Part shown: positions 22,933 through 33,547 of the stretch, in pieces | Position numbering within the stretch: position 1 is the first letter of the stretch | How the letters are laid out: every line of letters begins with the position of its first letter | Assembly: GCA_030549175.1 (NCBI GenBank) | Contig: JAUKUA010000002.1 | Location: 806,001 to 870,000 of the forward strand | Direction: 5' to 3' | From: Lasiosphaeris hirsuta | Lineage: Eukaryota > Ascomycota > Sordariomycetes > Sordariales > Lasiosphaeriaceae | Length of the DNA stretch: 64,000 bases | Position numbers and translations under genes: made by a program | The notes under the pieces: generated by a model | Database searches by the model: none | Told to the model about the DNA's origin: nothing | Seen by the model: the letters and a program-made list of their open reading frames with translations, nothing else

Positions 22933-23559
22933 ATGGCCGACACAACCCCGACCCGGCGCCCGTTCAGGGGCTCGTGCCACTGCAAAACAACCCAGTTCGT
23001 CATATTCCTGACGTTGCCGCACACCCCTCCCCCCGAGGACGCGCCCATCCCGGGACCGTCCCCCCCGCAGGCCTTCTACCGGTGCAACTGCACCATCTGC
23101 CAAAAGACAGGCTTCTTCCACGTGCGCGTGCCATTCGCGCCTGACGACTTTTTTCTGCTGTCGCCGCTGGACCCCTTCGCCGTGCTCGGCAACTACCAGC
23201 GCCTGTCCAAGCAGCTCAACTTTTTGTTCTGCAAGAACTGCGGCACGCGCTGCATGACGTACATGGGCGAGGGCGAGGTGGTCGACGTTGACCTCGCCGA
23301 GCTGGGCGTCGAGCTCGAGGCCGGCCAGGAGGCCAAGACCAAGGTCTGGCGGCCGAAGCGCGAGGGTTGGAAGGAGGGCAAGGCGAATGGCTGCTACCTG
23401 AGTGTCAATGGGCACGCCATCGAGGCCGGCCAGGAGGGCTTTGACCTGACGCAGCTTGTCGACAACAAGTGGGTTCTGTACTACGACTTCCTGGAGCTGG
23501 GCGGCGGCGAGGCAAAGGCCCAGAGGTATGGCACGCCTCACGAGTATGGGACGTATTGA
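22933..23559 (+). CDS. GFA (CENP-V/GFA) zinc-domain protein, 208 aa
   Basis: Single exon from ATG 22933 (MADTTPTRRPFRG). Cysteine pattern of the glutathione-dependent formaldehyde-activating (GFA) fold: Cys15 and Cys17 in GSCHCKT, Cys51/53/56 in CNCTICQKTG, Cys100/103 in FCKNCGTR. These bind structural and catalytic zinc in the family. Founding members handle S-hydroxymethylglutathione, but most fungal copies have no proven substrate, so I call the domain and not the reaction. Length is normal. The C-terminal third is Gly/Glu-rich. Intact. Confidence 0.85.
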   Translation: MADTTPTRRPFRGSCHCKTTQFVIFLTLPHTPPPEDAPIPGPSPPQAFYRCNCTICQKTGFFHVRVPFAPDDFFLLSPLDPFAVLGNYQRLSKQLNFLFCKNCGTRCMTYMGEGEVVDVDLAELGVELEAGQEAKTKVWRPKREGWKEGKANGCYLSVNGHAIEAGQEGFDLTQLVDNKWVLYYDFLELGGGEAKAQRYGTPHEYGTY

Positions 23560-23939
23560 TGGCTGGTATGACTTGGGTGCTTTTGAGCGTGCGAGGGGGA
23601 AATGGTTCCGAGCAAGGCATTCACATGTTAAAATCTTGACCACACCATCTTTTTGGGAGTGGATATTTCACGATTCGAGAGCATAATGATTCCAAGATCA
23701 ATTACCCCTGAGCTCATGACGTCACCACCAGCATGCGCCGGTAGGTCAAGAACAAATAGATATAGATATAGGCATTGCATCGGATTCCTAGTACCTCCCC
23801 GCAACCATTCCCCTAGATTTGGTATCACCACCGTGCGCTTCCACACGCAGCGGTCCATCAGACTGCAGCACGGTGCCTCACCGATCCAGCTCGTCCAGGG
23901 GCACGTCGCCCACGAAGAAGGCCGACGAGAAAAGTCAAC
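23560..23939. other. Short intergenic region
   Basis: I see no supported gene. The minus-strand frame 23628-24059 overlaps the caleosin relic and has no domain. Confidence 0.4.
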
Positions 23940-24700
23940 TTTGATTTGGTTGCTGCTAATTACCCAGAGACATCTCAGCGTCCGCAGGCTGTCAGCGCCG
24001 GCGAATCCATCTCGCAGCCCTCGATCTCGCGCGCCAACATGGCCGTGTCGAACGAGCATGCAACCGGCGGCAGCAAAGGCCAGCTCAGCTTCGCCAGGAA
24101 CAAGGAATACGTCTGTGTTTTTTTTCCCGTGTCAGAGACCAAGAACTTGAACATGGTGCTGACACACCCGGTGTAGACTGTCCTTCAACAACATGTGCTC
24201 TTTTGGGACCGTGACATGGATGGCGCCATCTACCCCCTAGACACATACAGAGGCTGACAGCGATGCAGCACAGCTCGGACTCTGGGACATATGACCACGA
24301 AGGCCGTTTCGTCCCCCAGGCTTTTGAAGACATGTTTTCAAAGTGGGATGCCGATCGAAAGGGTGGACTCTTGTTCATGGAGTTGTGGCACAAGATTGCT
24401 GGGAATAGATTGGTGGTTGATCCTTTTGGCGTGAGTTTGAACTGTTGGTTTCTTGCTCTCGTGATACCTTCTCCTCCAGTGGTTTGTCGCAATCTTTGAG
24501 TTTGGCTCGACCTGGCTCCTCCTACAGAAAGACGGAATGGTGTCCGAGAAATATCTTCGTCGGACATATGATATAAGTCGCAACTCTCATCAATGATGCC
24601 ACCTTTTGTACGCTAACCCCAACACACTCAGGGGTCAATCTTTTGGCATATCCGTGAGCAGAGATTGCGAGGCAAGGGATGGAATAAGGTATTTGGGCTC
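23940..24700 (+). pseudogene. Caleosin (lipid-droplet peroxygenase) pseudogene
   Basis: Caleosins are Ca-binding, haem peroxygenases of lipid droplets. Pieces in the right order: SISRANMAVSNEHATGGS (N-side), TVLQQHVLFWDRDMDGAIY with EF-hand Asp residues, PLDTYRG, then directly SSDSGTYDHEGRFVPQAFED, GGLLFMELWHKIAGNRLVVDPFG. An intron of about 49 bp follows (GTGAGT at about 24430), then WFVAIFEFGSTWLLLQKDGMVS, and after a second intron GSIFWHIREQRLRGKGW. Between PLDTYRG and SSDSG the hydrophobic central hairpin of about 50 residues, normally carrying the proline knot, is missing and the frame changes (TGA right after TYRG). Another stop (TAG) precedes TVLQQH. The gene is therefore dead by internal deletion; splice sites still look functional, so decay is fairly recent. 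Confidence 0.8.
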
Positions 24701-24800
24701 AGAGGCGCCCTTAGATACAGCTGTCTGCTATGTTGTGGGACCCAAGAAGAGGTGGGGCGACCTTGGCAGGAAGAGTCGGCGCGAGCTGTGCCAACCGGGG

Positions 24801-24842
24801 TCTGAGGGGGCTCCTTGGATTTCTGAGGGGGCTCCTTGGATT
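24801..24842. repeat. Tandem duplication, 21-bp period
   Basis: tctgagggggctccttggat occurs twice back to back, starting at 24801 and 24822. Confidence 0.8.
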
Positions 24843-24926
24843 CCTTGTAGTTTCTTCTCACTATGTGATCCGAAGTGGTAAAGGGATGATATGGTAGATA
24901 CCTTGATTAGAATATATATAACACAC

Positions 24927-26580
24927 TTAGACCTGCAGGAACTTGTTTCCATACCCATCTCCATCCCCCCTCAACACATCCGCCTGCAATGGCTCCGCAA
25001 TGGGCAGACCGGAATACGACCAAGGCCCCGACGGGATCTCTATATCCAACTCGGTAAAGACCTTCTGCAACCTCTTCGCACTCTTCAAGAACTTGTGCTG
25101 AATCTCGGGATACTTTGGCTCCACAATCTTCCCATCCCTCTTCTTCCACGCCCCATCGACCAGCACATGCTCAATGTCACCGACGCTCGCGTGTAGGATC
25201 ACGGCCGCCACAGGGTCGTTCCAGCCCAGCATGGCCGGTGAGGTACCGTCCCAGACCACCAGATCGGCCTTGGCGCCGACGGCAATGACTCCGAGATCAT
25301 TCCGCCGCAAAGCCAGCCCGCCGTTGCGTGTTGCGAGGAGGAAGGCCTGCACCACCGACATGGGGTTCAGCCGGGGTACTTGCCAGCGATTGAGGATTTC
25401 CTCAGAGAGCAGCAGGCGCGTCTTTTGCAGCCAGAAGCGGGCTTGGAAGAGGATGTCGCCCGAGTAGGTGAAGTCTGGGAGACGTGTTAGTCAGGAGTGC
25501 TAGGGTGTGGGAGAGGGGTCGAGTCGAGGTACTTGCGCGTGTCAATGCCCAGGGCGGCTTGGTCTTGGATCAGGTGGTTGTAGGGGTGGGTATGGCCATA
25601 GTGCGCTTCGCTTTCCGGGGTGATGGAGATGAACTGGTTGGTAGCGCGCAGGAGCTGGGCGCCCGTCGCGCTGAGGAAACTCGCGTGTGAGATGACGATG
25701 GGTGTTGAGGTGTTGAGAATTTGGAGGGCATGGAGGTCTTCGGGGCTGTTGACAGCTGGTTCCAGGGGTTGACTGTCAGCTTCACCAGCATCTCTGAATA
25801 CGGCTTTCTCTCTTGCAACTTACCGCCCCACGGTCCCGCGAGGGAGTGGGTTGTGATAACGGAGACGTTGAACTCCTTGGCAGTGCTGATGACGGCGTTG
25901 ACTTCTCCTGGGTCATTTGGCGGAGACCACGAATCGTATGCTATGCCGAGCTCTGTCGGTGTGCCCCTGAAGGATCCATTGAGAGCAATGTCACGGATGT
26001 GTTGCAGCTGCTCTGTGGAACCGAAGCTGGCGCTGGTATTTTGAATGGCATAAGCCCAGAAGATGCGTGCTCCCGAGTCGACAGCAGCCTGCAGCCCAGC
26101 CTCAGCTGTGTCGCGGGACCATGTATGATGAGCGTGATCGAGGATCGTTGTGACTCCACCGGCGAGAGATTCATAGATGCCCGTCAGCTGGCCAAGGTAC
26201 ACATCTTCGGCCGTGAGCAGTCCGGTGGCTGGGTAGGAGCCGTAATGGTGGAGGTACTCAACGAGAGAGGTGTTGCTGCCCAGCGTCTTGAGGCCGGTTT
26301 GCCACAGATGCCGGTGGGTATCAATGAAGCCAGGGGTGATAATCTTCCCAGAAACGTCGACGGTTTCCGTACCGCTGGGCAGCTTGTCTGGCGATGACCC
26401 TTTGGAATATACGCCAGTTATTCGGTCGTCCGTGACGAGCAGAGAGCCATCGCGTATAACCTCAAGACCGTCCGCGTCATGGTCAAATGCAATGATTGTG
26501 CCGCTAAGGAACAGTGTTGAAGCAGCGGCAGCAAGCTTCCCCAGGGCAAGCAGAGCTGGGAGTTGCAGGGGCCACATCAT
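24927..26580 (-). CDS. Amidohydrolase, SAH/MTA-deaminase/TRZ-like, 507 aa
   Basis: Metal-dependent hydrolase of the amidohydrolase superfamily, with a signal-like N-terminus (MMWPLQLPALLALGKLAAAAS). Exons: 26580-25824, 25755-25537, 25474-24927; lengths 757, 219 and 548 fit one frame of 508 codons. Metal and active-site blocks in order: HRH in FIDTHRHLWQTG, DHAHHTW, TTHSLAGPWG, ITPESEAHYGH, DTHFTYSGD, then the beta-sandwich return GADLVVWDG-type block (VGAKADLVVWDG). Intron 1 is GT-AG (68 bp). Intron 2 (25475-25536, 62 bp) joins in frame only with a GC donor, GCAAGT; the resulting DTHFTYSGD matches the family. A TATA-like gtataaag lies about 110 bp upstream. Substrate unknown; deamination or dechlorination of N-heterocycles is typical. 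No lesions seen. Confidence 0.85.
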
Positions 26581-26688
26581 GAGTTTGGATTGGTACGGCT
26601 CGTGGGTAGTTGTGGAGGATGATTGCCTTGATTTTCCCTGATTTATTTGTCTTTTATTTCTATTTGTCCTATCATGCGGGACATTCCT

Positions 26689-26696
26689 CTTTATAC
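26689..26696 (-). promoter_or_regulatory. TATA-like box of amidohydrolase gene
   Basis: Minus strand reads gtataaag, about 110 bp before the ATG at 26580. Confidence 0.4.
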
Positions 26697-27436
26697 TCCC
26701 CAAGAGACCTAGCTCGCAGCGTCTCGGACACTAGAACTTTATCGTTTCGTCTACTCGGAACTCCATCCAATCGGGACTTGGCGCCTCGGCCAGACTTGTA
26801 CTATTCAAGATGCCGCGCGGGACTCGGACTCGCGACGCCCTGCATGGGTGACTGCTGACGTCACGAGTGCGATCAACACCACTCAGAGAGCATTGATATC
26901 TGCAGCACCCTGTAGAGCTAGCTCTCGGCATCTGTCATCATGTCTCCATTCGTAACGTGGCAATGCATGGCAGTTGGCAGTTGGCATTGCAAAGCTCTTT
27001 TGCCCATGATTTGTTGTGAATCCGAACCAACAATCATCGCTCCCGACATGACCCATGTTCGGGATTCCCTTGCGATTACCGAGACTCGATATGCGCAATG
27101 ACCGATGACTCCGCGTCACACACAACGGCGCCAAGCAAACACCATCGGGACACTCTCTTCTACCTACTTCTCACTCTCACACAATTCCACCACACACAAA
27201 GGCGTTTAAACCTTCTTTACTCCACTGCAACCCCGCCCATAACCTTGAGTTAGATACCTAGGTAACCTACCTGACCTTGGTCGTTAAAAACCCAAAGCGC
27301 CTAGAATAACTAGTATAACTAGAACTAACTCAATTTATTTCTCAACTCCCAGGGCTGATTCGTACATTGAGTTGATATTGTGTTCAATTGTTAGGCTGCT
27401 AATCTGAAGTTGTGCGTCGGCGAGATAGGACCTGTC
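26697..27436. other. Intergenic
   Basis: Upstream of one minus-strand gene and downstream of the next. I see only low-complexity A/C-rich stretches and the word tacctaggta near 27256, which recurs in other gaps of the window. Confidence 0.4.
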
Positions 27437-28537
27437 TTAGCCACCGATGCCGACGCCGTGGCTGCCGCTGATGGGTCGTTTCCGGAATGTAATCCACCGC
27501 CGGGTGCATTTCTCGGGTGCTGGAGCGGGGTTGGCCAGCACGGATGCCCACAAGCGGTGAGCTTCGTCCACATGGACGTCTACCGTATCCTCTTCGGTTA
27601 TTATATGAATGTCGTCCTCCACTTCATTCACATAGGCGTCCATCCCGGCAACTCGATTGCCATCCCCGGGAGTGGAGTCGCTGCCGTCTGTGGCGCTCCA
27701 GGATGACGAGGCAGTTTCCAGCAGCTCGGCTGCTCCCGCGCCCCAACCGTCGCTCCAGCCATCATCCCAACCGTTGTCCCAGGGGCCACTTCCGTTCTTG
27801 TCGTCATTCGCGTCCGAGCCGGGATTGTCGGAACCGTCTTCCTCCCCCGTCTTTGTGTCTGCAGATGCAGTGACCACGGCAGCCCAGCTTATTGGTCGCA
27901 TTGCTGGAGCGTCCGGCCGTCTCGCCGCGGTAGCCGGAGCGGGGGCGGGGGCGGGAACGGCAGACGGCTCGAAGCGTCGTAACCTTGCCGTATGCTCTTT
28001 CCATAGCCCACACGCTTCGCTCATATGGGCGCGCAGGTCGATCAAGCTATCCCGGTGGACGCGTAGCCGGCGGCCGGAGGCGAAGCGTCGGAGGACCGAC
28101 AGTGGGACCACCCAGACGCTCTGGATATATACCCATGATTTGTCGGGCATGGGTAGAGACATGTCTTGCGTCTCGAGATACAGCGCATCGCGGTGTGTGC
28201 TGGGCCGTGGTGTGCCGTCAAAGGCACGATAATGTTCCTTGTTGCGATGCTTTGTGCTTGGCCGAGCCCAGGGTAGGCCGAGAGCAAACGTGTCATGCCG
28301 TTTTAGTGTGCCCGAGCCGTGAGCCGAGATGGGGGTGATGAGGGCATGCGTTGATTTCTCGGATAGACGCAGCAAGATAATGACAGGATGGCCGCAGACT
28401 TGTGCCGGCAGGTATCCTCTGGTGCTCCGCGGCCCGGGTGCGAGTAGACGGCCGTAGTCGTCTTGGGAGAAGCATCGTGCGGGCTTGAGACTCACAATGT
28501 CACCAGTCCGCCACTGGCAGTCGTGAGGCCTTGTCAT
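27437..28537 (-). CDS. Conserved-looking hypothetical protein, 366 aa
   Basis: Taken from ATG 28537 (MTRPHDCQWRTGDIV); the longer frame to 28621 starts at TTG. Residues 1-190 look like a compact domain: DIVSLKP, an alternation of small beta-like blocks (GHPVIILLRLS, THALITPISAHGSG), WVYIQSVWVVPLSVLRRF, and a helix with LIDLRAHMSEACGLW. The C-terminal part is low-complexity: Ala/Pro-rich (about 203-220), then acidic with four Asp-Gly-Trp/Asn-Gly-Trp units (WDNGWDDGWSDGWGAG). No catalytic motif or membrane segment is seen. The beta-rich N-terminus with an early GDIV could be SH3-like, as in toxin-antitoxin PemK-type folds, but that is a guess. Confidence 0.6.
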   Translation of the reverse strand: MTRPHDCQWRTGDIVSLKPARCFSQDDYGRLLAPGPRSTRGYLPAQVCGHPVIILLRLSEKSTHALITPISAHGSGTLKRHDTFALGLPWARPSTKHRNKEHYRAFDGTPRPSTHRDALYLETQDMSLPMPDKSWVYIQSVWVVPLSVLRRFASGRRLRVHRDSLIDLRAHMSEACGLWKEHTARLRRFEPSAVPAPAPAPATAARRPDAPAMRPISWAAVVTASADTKTGEEDGSDNPGSDANDDKNGSGPWDNGWDDGWSDGWGAGAAELLETASSSWSATDGSDSTPGDGNRVAGMDAYVNEVEDDIHIITEEDTVDVHVDEAHRLWASVLANPAPAPEKCTRRWITFRKRPISGSHGVGIGG

Positions 28538-29195
28538 GATTTCTACACGCTGCGCTGTGTTGGACGCGATGGCTGGCTGACTTATTTTGATGTTTCCGGA
28601 GGAAGGCTCAAAAGTGGGCAAGCGGAAGAGCCCCAGCCTATTATGCTATTTCTTCTCGGTAGTCTCATCTGATGTCCCCCGTGGTTCACCAAGGTTCCGT
28701 CTGAGCTCAGTCTGGCCCGCAGCACCCACCGACGATTCACTCTGCTGGCGAGCTAAACTCTAGCGAGTTATTCCCAAGTCCAGCCTGGGGTTTCAAAACA
28801 CGCCCGGTGGCGCTGTTGTCTTGATTACATGCGTCCAACGCGCCATCGCCTCAGTCTCGCTGAAATAAAAGTCAGAAACTTGATAAAGATAACCACTAGG
28901 GGAACACCAACAAAAAGCCTTTACGCCCACACCACCCAGCCTTACAGCAGCTGCCATCAGCTGTCACCAAAACTTGACCTAGTTTCTTGTATGGGAAATT
29001 TCAAGCTTTTCAATACAGCCCGATACAGGCACGCGCGCCAGACTTGCAATCAACCAACTTGCAATTGGCTGCAGAGCCCACAGGGAACCCAAGGCACGCA
29101 GAGTACGAGGGCTTTAATCCAGGGGTTCAAATCCAGGCACCCAAGGCCGTAAGGCCGTAAGGCCGCACGGTGGGGAGGGCATATAATACGGAAAA
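28538..29195. other. Intergenic
   Basis: I see no supported gene. Short duplications ccgtaaggccgtaaggccg (about 29146-29165) and cacgcagagtacg occur near the right end. Confidence 0.4.
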
Positions 29196-30450
29196 CTATG
29201 GCACACAGGGCCTGCAGAAGTCTTCAACTAAAGAACTAGATCCAGGGTGCGCTGTTAGGCAGATGCCGTGCTTATAGCCAGCAACCTTTTCCTCGAGCAG
29301 CTTGGCTTGCTGATCGCCCCCCCAGCAGTAAGATAGTGCCATAAATCCCGCCTCCGAGACATCTTTCATGAGAGCTCTATTGTTATCGTTTGTCTCGACT
29401 AGTCGCAGGAGAGTGGTGTCCGATGTTCCGATATTGAGCAGTGTAGGGATGTCCATAACGTCAACCGTTTTCTTCGGGAGGATGGCCTCTGAATCACGAT
29501 GAAGCATGATATGTCCCATCTGATCTGCCATCTGATCTGTTCTGCACCAGATGTGACGCTCCATGCACGTCGAGAGGCAGTCCGTGACAAATCGTATCGA
29601 CTGAGAAGACTTGACGTCTCGCTCATAGGGCCGTCTCAAGATCCACTCAGACTCCGGATGGCTAGCGTCTGCCCAGAGAGCGAGTTTGCCGATACCTACC
29701 CTGCTATTCTGGAATTCTTCTAGAACGTTACCGTCACAAGCAAGCTAAAACCATGCGTAACCGCCGTCTTTTTGAATTGCCGAAGGCTATGTACCGATAA
29801 TGGGCCACGATAGCGCCCATCACCTGGGGCGTCTCCCAGTTCTTCGCTATGACACCAATATTTTGAGTGGTCTCGGCAATGATCCACCGGTAAAGGTCAC
29901 AGCCGGACTGAGCGGCCTCGGCGGCCTGGCTGACATTGTGGTCAAGCCGATCGGAGGGTTGGCCGCAATCGGGGTCGACATATCCACCGTTTTCTGCCTG
30001 CCAAATCGCGCCCCAACGCTCGTAAACCCAGCATATCGGCTTACTTTCCTCAACTTGAAAACCTAGACTCACAGTTGCACAGTGCTTGCGTCTGTGAGGG
30101 CTCTCGAACGTGGAACGAAATTGCTCTGGCCCAAGTTCTCTTGCAACTTGGTGCTCTTGCGTTCAACAGTATCCTTGAGGAGCGAGATTGTTTCAAGGAT
30201 TTCTATTGCAATTAAGATACCTTGGCAGTCAATCAACGATTCCGACGAGACACTGGCGGTTGGTAGGTTCAAAGATCGACCTAGATGAAAGGTGAGCTTT
30301 CGCGTTCAAATGGAGAACCTGACTGGTATCATATATTCGCGAGGTGGTATGCCCAAGCAAATTCTCGAAATAGTGTCGCTTGTTTCCCTGGTGCAGCTTC
30401 GAGGCATTAGGTATTGAGAGTTGGGCACCACTGATCGAGGAATCTTCTAC
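29196..30450 (-). pseudogene. HET-domain protein pseudogene, 5' two thirds
   Basis: HET proteins trigger vegetative incompatibility and cell death. The minus strand carries an N-terminal region (GCDLYRWIIAE, VYERWGAIW), then GKLALWADASHPESEWI, SIRFVTDCLSTCMERH, DTTLLRLVETND and the HET core start FMALSYCWGGDQQAKLLEE...YKHGI. Right after KHGI the family sequence is lost (about 29245) and the frame ends at 29196, so the rest of the HET domain (including the conserved YLWIDALCI-type block) is missing. A 4-bp direct duplication at 29737-29744 (CTTG twice on the coding strand) shifts the frame between MVLAC and DGNVLEEFQNS. The first coding exon is not resolved above about 30270. Clearly non-functional. 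Confidence 0.75.
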
Positions 30451-31185
30451 CTGCAAGCTACTAACTTTAGCTTAAGCAGCAGTGCAACGGTACCAAGGTA
30501 CCTAGTACGCCGTAAAAGTACAAGCCTTCTGTTGGAGAAACCCCCTTTAGAAACCATACTTTAGGTATAGGTGCCCTCCATAGGTACACCCACTGCTATA
30601 CTTCCAAGGCTGCGCGCACTTGTTGATTGAGAGAATCACATACTTGATTTTCTTCAAACCTGCCTCCGCAAACAACCCCACCAACATTCAAAACCTATAA
30701 GTCAAGCTCAGATTTCAAGTTAGACGTTACTAGGACCGACGGTTGGTAGTAGAATCTATCGTGACCTATATTAGGAGTTGCGACAAGCTTTGCGAATGTC
30801 CCCTTACGCGAGTTGCATCCGGGGTTGGATCCCCTCGATTGATGCATCTGAGCCCGCAGCAGCACCGTGACCTACCCGTAGCCACTGTCAACGCGCGAAG
30901 AGACGACTCTCGCAAGCCGACTCTGGCGATTTATCTTCAAGTCTAGCCTGAGAGTCTAGCCTGAGACTTCCAACCCAACTTGATCTTGCACAATTGCCTC
31001 GAGCATCGAACACTCCGTCGCTTCAATTCTTACATGATTGCGCGCCTCAAGGAGCGGGGCTAAGTCGCCAAGTTCTCAGCCCTCAATCCGACACAGGCAC
31101 TTTACCTGGTCAAGCTCATGTCCCTTCCCACCCCAAGGCCAGGTAATGCCTCGCTGCAGGATACCGAGAGATCCAGGCCAACAAG
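30451..31185. other. Intergenic between two HET relics
   Basis: Contains the left copy of a 57-bp direct repeat (30777-30832). I see no supported gene. Confidence 0.5.
30777..30832. repeat. Direct repeat, left copy
   Basis: gttgcgacaagctttgcgaa begins here and again at 33313; the copies stay alignable to ggggttggatcc / gggtttgatcc. They bracket the HET-E-like relic. The GGTTNGATCC end resembles a Pol III B box, so a tRNA-derived SINE remnant is possible. Confidence 0.7.
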
Positions 31186-32963
31186 ATGCGCCTCATCAAC
31201 ATCGACACTCTCGAGATGAACGAGTTTTTTTTTTGGCTCCGCGATTCTATCCTAAGGACAGCAGCGCCGAACTAAGCGAGGCCATCAACTCCATGTTCCG
31301 GTGGTACAAGGACTCTTCTTCTGCTACGCGTACTTAGTAGATGTTGTAGTATCACCCGGCGCATCTGTCACGGAATTTAGTGGGCAGCTGCAGAATGGTA
31401 CTTAGTTCACCCGGGGATAGACCCTTCAGGAGCTAATCGCGCCAAACGATGTCTACTTCTATGGAAGAGGGCTAGATAATGCTTAGGATGCGTGAGAATC
31501 TCAGTCCGATCCTGTCTAAGGTTACCCGAATCTCTGAGGCTATCATCAAATCACGATATTCCCACCGTGACAACGGCCTCACCCCTTGGGACAAATACAG
31601 CACTGCACAGAGAATGTCTTGGGCAGCTAATAGGAAATGCACCCGAGTGGGAGACCTCGCATATTGCTTACTCGGATTGTTTGACATCAAAATGCCTCTT
31701 CTACACGGAGAGGGACCCCACGCTTTTACTCGTCTTCAGGCCGAGATTTTTAACACAACCGACGATCACTCACTCTTGGCGTGTTCAGTGCCAAATAAGA
31801 ATCAGCACGGCATCACCTTAGAGCCATGGGCAATCACGGGTATTTTGGCCCCGTCTCCCATATGTTTTGAGGCCTGCGGCATGATTGTCCGCCTACACGA
31901 GGAACTCGGCGAGCCTAGCGTCTTGGCCAAGAAGGGTATTCGGATATCGGTTCCTATGGAAGGGGAATCCGACTGGGGCGACTGGATTTTTTCGAGGAAA
32001 CACAGCCTAACACGCAGTTACCGGGCTGTGCTCAACTGGTCAAGGGGATTTAAATCGAGCCCGGAATCAGTCTTAGGCGCTACCCCGTATTTCACTGCTG
32101 CTCGTCAAGAACGACGGACCCCGTCTTGGCCTCTCGAATACCCGTTACCCAAGATCATATAGCCGATTGCTGACGCCGAATCACTTCTTCATGACCTCAA
32201 GATCCATCAGAGGCGTTGACGCCTACTAGAAAGTATTCCTCCGCTTGAACCCCCGGGAATCTCCTGGTTACGACCTTCGGCGCATTGACAAAGAGCTTAT
32301 AAATTTCTATGTCGAGGGAGTTCCATGGGTCCCTGGCGGTCCCTCTCACCCTTCGCCTACGCCTCACGACTCTGTTGAAAACCATACAACATTGGGTACA
32401 TGATTGCAAACCGCAGCTACTTCATATTCGATGGCATCTATCCTAAGCTAGTACATCCCAAAGATACCAGCGAGGTAGGGGTGAAACCTCGAAGCAATCT
32501 TACAATCCCGGGTTGGGACACGGTCGGTACGGGGAGGCTCTCCTGTTTCTCTTCCACCGGGCATATCATGTCCCGAGTCGACTTGACAAACTCAGCCCTT
32601 GGTCGGCAAGGTCTTTCAATCCTATGTTCCATCATTCGTCCCCACCACATTACACGGGGCAGCGTTACGAAAGAGCTCCGTCCAGATGAGGACAAATCCA
32701 GAATTGCTCGAATCTCTGTGTACACAAACATCGAGAATATCAAGGGTAGCGTAGCGGAATTAGGCATCACTTTGGGTGATGTCATTGTATCAGCCGAGCT
32801 CCTCGCCACGCAGTCTTGGGCACACCCACGGGGCACCATCCCTAAAGCTCCTGGTGAACACTTGTACGTGCTCCTTCGGAGTTCGTTCCGCCAAACCTCT
32901 TCACAAGACTCCACAACTATAAAAGCACTGCAGCGATGGGGACTCAACAGACAAGAACCCTAG
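31186..32963 (+). pseudogene. HET-E-1-like incompatibility protein pseudogene
   Basis: Starts MRLINIDTLEMNEF, the typical opening of HET-E/HET-D type proteins. After NEF the sequence jumps, out of frame, to KDSSAELSEAINSMFRWYKDS, so about 80 residues with the HTWG block are deleted. Next come FCYAYLVDV, then TAG at 31403-31405 and TAG at 31418-31420, exactly at the two Trp of WFTRGWTLQELIAP (TGG to TAG, a RIP-type change). Two more frame changes lead to SYAQRMSW-type sequence: STAQRMSWAANRKCTRVGDLAYCLLGLFDIKMPLLHGEGPHAF. A further frame from 32400 (SYFIFDGIYPKL to TIKALQRWG) is the remaining C-terminal part, after a gap with a stop at 32160-32162. No NACHT or WD40 domains follow, so even the ancestor may have been a short form. 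Confidence 0.8.
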
Positions 32964-33547
32964 GTGAGGATATTCGGTCTGATGGACTCGAGGGCCAGAA
33001 GGAAGTACGAGGATAAGCAGAAGGAAGAGAAACAAAAAAGAGCAGAGAGTCGCGCTTATTTGCAGGGCGGCGTTTCTATTGCACTTCCTGGGTTCAGAGG
33101 TCAGAGGATGGGTGAAGTCCCTCGCAGTTGAAAAAGGCGAGTGCCCGATCCCGGCATGTCCAAATTCGAGCATACCTGGGGATCAAACCGGCCAGCCTCT
33201 AGATAGCCCTGCCCAATTCATGCAAATTACTGATTACAATCAAATTTCGAGGTGGTCATTTTTGGTACCAACCTGACATGGTTTATCGGCACCTTACCCA
33301 AGTGTGTTGGGCGTTGCGACAAGCTTTGCGAATGCCCCTTTACGCGAGCTGCATCGGGGGTTTGATCCTATAGGAGGAACAGGTCATGTGAGCAATTTGC
33401 TGTTCCGTCATCAATCTGGTCCGCCTTTTCGGGATACCTCCACTTATCAAAGCTGTTGAATCTGACATCGACCGCAATCTTACCATCGCAAACATATCAA
33501 CTTCACAACACATACTATTATCTCTGCAACTACTAGAAAGTCATAAA
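32964..33547. other. Intergenic with right direct repeat
   Basis: Contains the second copy of the direct repeat at 33313-33368 and the promoter side of the small membrane protein gene. Confidence 0.5.
33313..33368. repeat. Direct repeat, right copy
   Basis: Same orientation as 30777-30832, with a few substitutions (cccctttacgcgagctgc versus tccccttacgcgagttgc). Spacing between copies is about 2.5 kb. Confidence 0.7.

Noticed and set aside
22621..23643. 340-codon minus-strand frame
   Set aside because: Covers the GFA gene in antisense; the plus-strand protein has the full zinc-ligand pattern.
30777..30832. Possible tRNA gene at the direct repeats
   Set aside because: Only a B-box-like GGTTNGATCC is present; no A box, anticodon arm or acceptor stem pairing could be drawn.
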